Shown here piece after piece: positions 12,331-15,317 of a stretch of DNA of 15,317 nt (within the stretch, counting starts at the first letter, position 1; the number at the start of each line of letters is the position of its first letter). The stretch is taken from positions 1-15,317 of the forward strand of contig DATMDV010000399.1 of assembly GCA_035557475.1 (NCBI GenBank), in the 5' to 3' direction. Under the pieces are notes generated by a model. That model was not told the DNA's origin. It saw only the letters and a list, made by a program, of their open reading frames with translations, and ran no database searches. The stretch comes from JALOLG01 sp035557475 (lineage in GTDB: Bacteria; Actinomycetota; Acidimicrobiia; Acidimicrobiales; Ilumatobacteraceae). The translations under genes were made by a program, and so were the position numbers.

Positions 12331-13524
12331 ATGTCAACACTCGCGAACGATCATCGACTCCGGTTCGGGATCTTCATGGCGCCGTTCCATCCGGCCGGCG
12401 AGAACCCGACCCTCGCGCTCCAACGCGACCTGGAGCTGATCGAGCACCTCGATGCAACCGGCTGGGACGAGGCCTGGATCGGCGAGCACCACTCCGCCGG
12501 AACCGAGATCATCGCATCACCGGAGATCTTCATCGCCGCCGCGGCCGAGCGCACCAAGCACATCAAGCTCGGCACCGGCGTGATCAGCGTGGCGTACCAC
12601 AACCCCTACATGGTCGCCGAGCGGGCGGTGCTCCTCGACCACCTCACCAAGGGACGCTTCATGCTCGGCGTCGGACCGGGCTCGCTGCCGACCGATGCCA
12701 TCATGCTCGGCCTCGACCCGACCGAGACCCGACCGCTCCTCGAAGAGGGGCTGGACGTGATCATCAAGCTGCTCACGTCCGAGGAGCCCGTGAGCAGCAC
12801 CACCAAGATGTGGAACCTGACCGACGCCAGGCTCCACCTGCGGCCGTACTCGAACCCGCTGTTCGACATCGCGGTGCCCGCCGTCGCCTCGCCCGCCGGT
12901 CCACGTCTCGCCGGGCGCTATGGCGTCGGGCTGTTGTCGATCGGCGCCACCCAAGCGGTCGGGTTCGACCTGTTGGGACTGCACTGGGACGTGATGGAGG
13001 AGCGGGCGGCGAAGTTCGGCACCGTCGCCGATCGGGCGCAATGGCGACTCGTCGGGATGATGCACATCGCCGAGTCGCGTGAGCAGGCGTACCGCGACGT
13101 CGAGTTCGGCATGGCCGCCTGGTTCGACTACTTCCAGCACACCGCAGCGTTCCCGCAGATGGACGTCGGAAGCTCTACCGCGGTGCGCGAGATGGTCGAC
13201 TTCGTGAACGACTCGGGACTCGGCTCGATCGGCACCGCCGACGACGCGTGCGAGCAGATCGAACGCCTCCAGAAGCAGTCCGGCGGGTTCGGCTGTTACA
13301 TGGCGCTCGCCCACGAGTGGGCCAACCCGGTCGCCACCAAGCGCAGCTACGAGCTGATCTCCCAGCGGGTGTTCCCGCAGTTCCAGGGTCAGGCGCGCTC
13401 GACGCTCGACTCCAAGGCCCGCGCGCGTGAGGCGCGCGAGCGCCTCGCCGAGCGCAACATGCAGGCGGTCAACGACATGGTCGCCAAGCACGAAGCGGAG
13501 CTCGCGGCCGACGCCTCCGGGTGA
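12331..13524 (+). CDS. LLM-class flavin-dependent oxidoreductase (luciferase-like monooxygenase)
   Basis: This 397-residue protein belongs to the bacterial luciferase-like family, which uses FMNH2 supplied by a reductase, or F420 in some actinobacterial members, to oxidise organic substrates. Visible family features are the first strand LRFGIFMAPFHP (10-21), the EAWIGEHHS segment (47-55), TKHIKLGTGVISVAYHNPYM, and LTKGRFMLGVGPGSLPTDA with the cofactor-phosphate region. The length and the C-terminal Lys/Arg/Glu-rich helix resemble the subgroup often labelled limonene 1,2-monooxygenase, but that substrate is not supported by sequence alone. A perfect AGGAGG precedes the ATG. No reductase gene lies next to it. 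The stop is 88 nt before the next gene, with no clear terminator. Confidence 0.92.
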   Translation: MSTLANDHRLRFGIFMAPFHPAGENPTLALQRDLELIEHLDATGWDEAWIGEHHSAGTEIIASPEIFIAAAAERTKHIKLGTGVISVAYHNPYMVAERAVLLDHLTKGRFMLGVGPGSLPTDAIMLGLDPTETRPLLEEGLDVIIKLLTSEEPVSSTTKMWNLTDARLHLRPYSNPLFDIAVPAVASPAGPRLAGRYGVGLLSIGATQAVGFDLLGLHWDVMEERAAKFGTVADRAQWRLVGMMHIAESREQAYRDVEFGMAAWFDYFQHTAAFPQMDVGSSTAVREMVDFVNDSGLGSIGTADDACEQIERLQKQSGGFGCYMALAHEWANPVATKRSYELISQRVFPQFQGQARSTLDSKARAREARERLAERNMQAVNDMVAKHEAELAADASG

Positions 13525-13612
13525 GCGTCGGCCGCCGGTCGGTTCGCGGCGGGCACTGCTGAGCTGGTCGCGCCGCTGGGTCGTGGCGCGCCCGAACCAC
13601 CACAATGACGAG

Positions 13613-15169
13613 ATGCTGACGATCGACCACGCCGACGACGCAGCACGGGACGCGGTGCCCGACACGTCGTCCGCAGTCGTCGCCTGGCTACGGCGGTCTC
13701 TCGGTGCGGTCGCCCTCGCAGTGGTGATCGCCGCCGCGGCAGTGCTCGCGATCCTGCTGCACCGCAACGGTCACGCCCGCGGTGACGATTTCGCCCTCTA
13801 CGTGCGCCAGGCCCGGAGCCTGTTCGACGGCAACATGGCCGAGGTCGTCGCCGACAACCGCTTCGCCGTCATCAACTCGACCGGCGCCTTCAGCCCGTAC
13901 GCGTATCCGTGGGGGCTCCCGTTGCTGTTGTCCCCCTTCGTTCATCTGTGGGACCTCGACTACAACCGACTGAAGCTGGTCGAGGTGGCGGCCTTCTGCG
14001 TGTGGCTGGTGCTCGTACACGGCGTGGTCCGCCGGCGCCTCGGCCGCGTCCTCGGGCTGGCCATCGCCGCCGTGCTGGCGACCGCGCCGGCCTTCTTGAG
14101 CCACACCGGTCAGTTGCTGTCGGAGTTCCCACACGCGGCCGCCGTCGCCGTCGTGATCTGGTGGCTCGACCGCGTGCGGACCCGCGGGCCGCTGCTGACC
14201 GCGGCGGTACGTGATCTGGTGGTGCTCGGTGTGCTCGTGACGGTCGCCTACAGCTTCCGCCGCGAGGCGATCGTGTTGATCGGGTTGATCGGCGTGGTGC
14301 AGTTCGTCGAGATCGCGTCGCGTCTCGGCCACGAGCGGCTCAGCCGCATCCCGTGGCGCAACGTCGCCGTCCCGTACGCCGCGTTCGCGGCGGCGGCGGC
14401 CGGGTTCCAGCTCGTGCTCCCCTCGATGTTGTTTCCCGACAACGGCGACAACGCCGGATACATCGACGATCGCCTCGGCGGGTATCCGCGCGTCCTCACC
14501 CAGCACCTCGGTCTCGGATCGCATCCCCTGATCGGCGCCTTGATCCTCGGCCTCGCCGTCATCGGTGCCGTCATCGGAATCCGACGACGGCCGGGACTCG
14601 ACGGTCCGCTCGCCGCGATTGCCGTCCTGTCGGCGATCGCTGTCAGCACCCACTTCCGCATGGTCGGGCGGTACTACTTCCAGATCACCCCGTGGGTGCT
14701 CTACTTCGCGTCGGTCGCGGTCGTCGCGGCCGTGATCCTCGTCTGGCGCCAGCGCGATCGCCGCTTCATCTCGGTGTTCGCCGCGGTGCCGCTGCTGTAC
14801 CTCGTCGCGGTTCACGTCGCGGTCCTGCCCGGCGACATCGGTGATGCCCGCGACTTCAACCGGACTTCTCAGCAACCGTTCGGGCCGACCGATCCCCGCG
14901 TCATCCCCGTGTTCGATGCCGTGGCGCGACTCACCCGCCCCGACGACATCGTCGCGTTCTACCGGGCCCGCACGATGACGCTCTACACCGACCGGCGCGC
15001 GATCCAGTCGACACTCATCGACCGCATCACCGACCGCGCCGACTACTTCGCGCAGCAGCGCGGCTCTGACTTCTTCCAACCGAGGCTGACCGAGGCGCAA
15101 GGCCATGACCTCGGCTTCGAGATCGTGTGGTCAGATCCTCACTGGATCCTGTGGAAGACCTCTCCTTGA
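13613..15169 (+). CDS. Multi-pass membrane protein, GT-C glycosyltransferase-like
   Basis: The predicted 518-residue protein has a short cytoplasmic N-terminus, a first membrane helix at about 29-50, then GHARGDDFALYVRQARSLFD (53-72). An acidic pair (D58-D59) in the first outer loop is the hallmark of GT-C enzymes such as PMT and ArnT, which use lipid-linked sugars at the outer face. About nine further hydrophobic segments follow up to about 430. The last ~90 residues are soluble (DDIVAFYRARTMTLYTDRRA) and probably outside. The acceptor and donor are unknown. ATG 13613 gives a sensible membrane topology and follows a CACAAT box by 6 nt; the frame is open upstream across the monooxygenase 3' end but without protein-like sequence there. 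Confidence 0.78.
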   Translation: MLTIDHADDAARDAVPDTSSAVVAWLRRSLGAVALAVVIAAAAVLAILLHRNGHARGDDFALYVRQARSLFDGNMAEVVADNRFAVINSTGAFSPYAYPWGLPLLLSPFVHLWDLDYNRLKLVEVAAFCVWLVLVHGVVRRRLGRVLGLAIAAVLATAPAFLSHTGQLLSEFPHAAAVAVVIWWLDRVRTRGPLLTAAVRDLVVLGVLVTVAYSFRREAIVLIGLIGVVQFVEIASRLGHERLSRIPWRNVAVPYAAFAAAAAGFQLVLPSMLFPDNGDNAGYIDDRLGGYPRVLTQHLGLGSHPLIGALILGLAVIGAVIGIRRRPGLDGPLAAIAVLSAIAVSTHFRMVGRYYFQITPWVLYFASVAVVAAVILVWRQRDRRFISVFAAVPLLYLVAVHVAVLPGDIGDARDFNRTSQQPFGPTDPRVIPVFDAVARLTRPDDIVAFYRARTMTLYTDRRAIQSTLIDRITDRADYFAQQRGSDFFQPRLTEAQGHDLGFEIVWSDPHWILWKTSP

Positions 15170-15293
15170 TGCGGCCGCCGAAGGCGCTGGCGCGCCCGGC
15201 GTGCCGAACCGAGGCTTACGCCTGAACCCGTCACTCACGCCTTCGATCACGGTCTGACGACGCACCCGGCGGACGCAGGCCGGCGGGTCCCGG

Positions 15294-15317
15294 TAAGTTC
15301 GTGGCGTGGAGTCGGTC
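15294..15317 (+). promoter_or_regulatory. Possible promoter and start of a gene leaving the window
   Basis: TAAGTT at 15294-15299 is followed after 6 nt by GTG at 15306, which opens Val-Glu-Ser-Val before the window ends. The spacing equals that of other leaderless starts here. The rest of 15170-15293 shows no gene and only short weak hairpins. Confidence 0.3.

Noticed and set aside
9641..12439. A 932-codon open frame on the plus strand running antisense through rpsR, ssb, rpsF and the lipoprotein
   Set aside because: It crosses four well-identified minus-strand genes and their gaps, its protein is low-complexity Ala/Gly/Asp/Arg-rich, and it ends inside the monooxygenase gene. In GC-rich DNA stops are rare in such frames.
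12517..13767. 416-codon minus-strand frame opposite the monooxygenase
   Set aside because: Antisense to a gene with clear luciferase-like motifs and a perfect ribosome binding site.
13688..15106. 472-codon minus-strand frame opposite the GT-C-like gene
   Set aside because: Hydrophilic Asp/Arg/Gln-rich shadow. The opposite strand has clear membrane helices and a soluble C-terminal domain.

Overview
This is a high-GC bacterial window. Its gene order and protein types point to an actinobacterium, most likely class Acidimicrobiia (an Ilumatobacter-like lineage). The evidence is the rpsF-ssb-rpsR-rplI block followed by dnaB, an intein-bearing DnaB, a cysteine-free S18, a C-terminal MetH that resembles the long E. 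coli form, GTG starts, and many genes whose start lies only 6-8 nt after a TAnnnT box with no Shine-Dalgarno sequence. The lineage call is inference from content, not from a search. No tRNA, rRNA, insertion sequence or CRISPR array is visible.

Left part (1-6650): the 3' end of metH runs rightward and meets, with a 15-nt convergent overlap, a leftward group. That group is an XRE/MmyB-like regulator, a PaaI-type thioesterase (start overlaps the regulator stop by ATGA), then after a ~110-nt gap carrying four 13-bp tandem repeats, a DrrA-like ATPase and its ABC-2 permease (also ATGA-coupled). The regulator is divergent from a small NTF2/SnoaL-like gene, and the gap holds two 13-bp TACC-N5-GGTA palindromes that look like its operator. 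A GNAT acetyltransferase gene (-) is divergent from a MarR-GNAT fusion gene (+); between them sits a perfect 12-bp inverted repeat next to the MarR-gene promoter.

Central part (6690-11150): the replication/translation cluster on the minus strand. rpsF, ssb, rpsR and rplI form one operon with good ribosome binding sites, closed by a strong intrinsic terminator. dnaB follows as a separate unit. DnaB is split at its Walker A lysine by a 352-residue intein whose splicing residues look intact but whose LAGLIDADG endonuclease looks half deleted and inactive. S18 carries an unusual ~65-residue basic-then-acidic C-terminal extension.

Right part (11240-15317): a DUF192 lipoprotein (-) with an Ser/Thr/Arg 4-residue repeat, divergent from a 62-residue CxxC/CxxC protein (+); then a luciferase-like flavin monooxygenase and a multi-pass GT-C-like membrane protein. 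The last bases hold a TAAGTT box and a GTG that may start another gene.

I see no obvious multi-gene defence or biosynthetic system. The items most worth a second look are the decayed DnaB intein, the S18 extension, the paired TACC-N5-GGTA operator, the consistent leaderless-promoter pattern, and the perfect inverted repeat before the MarR-GNAT gene.
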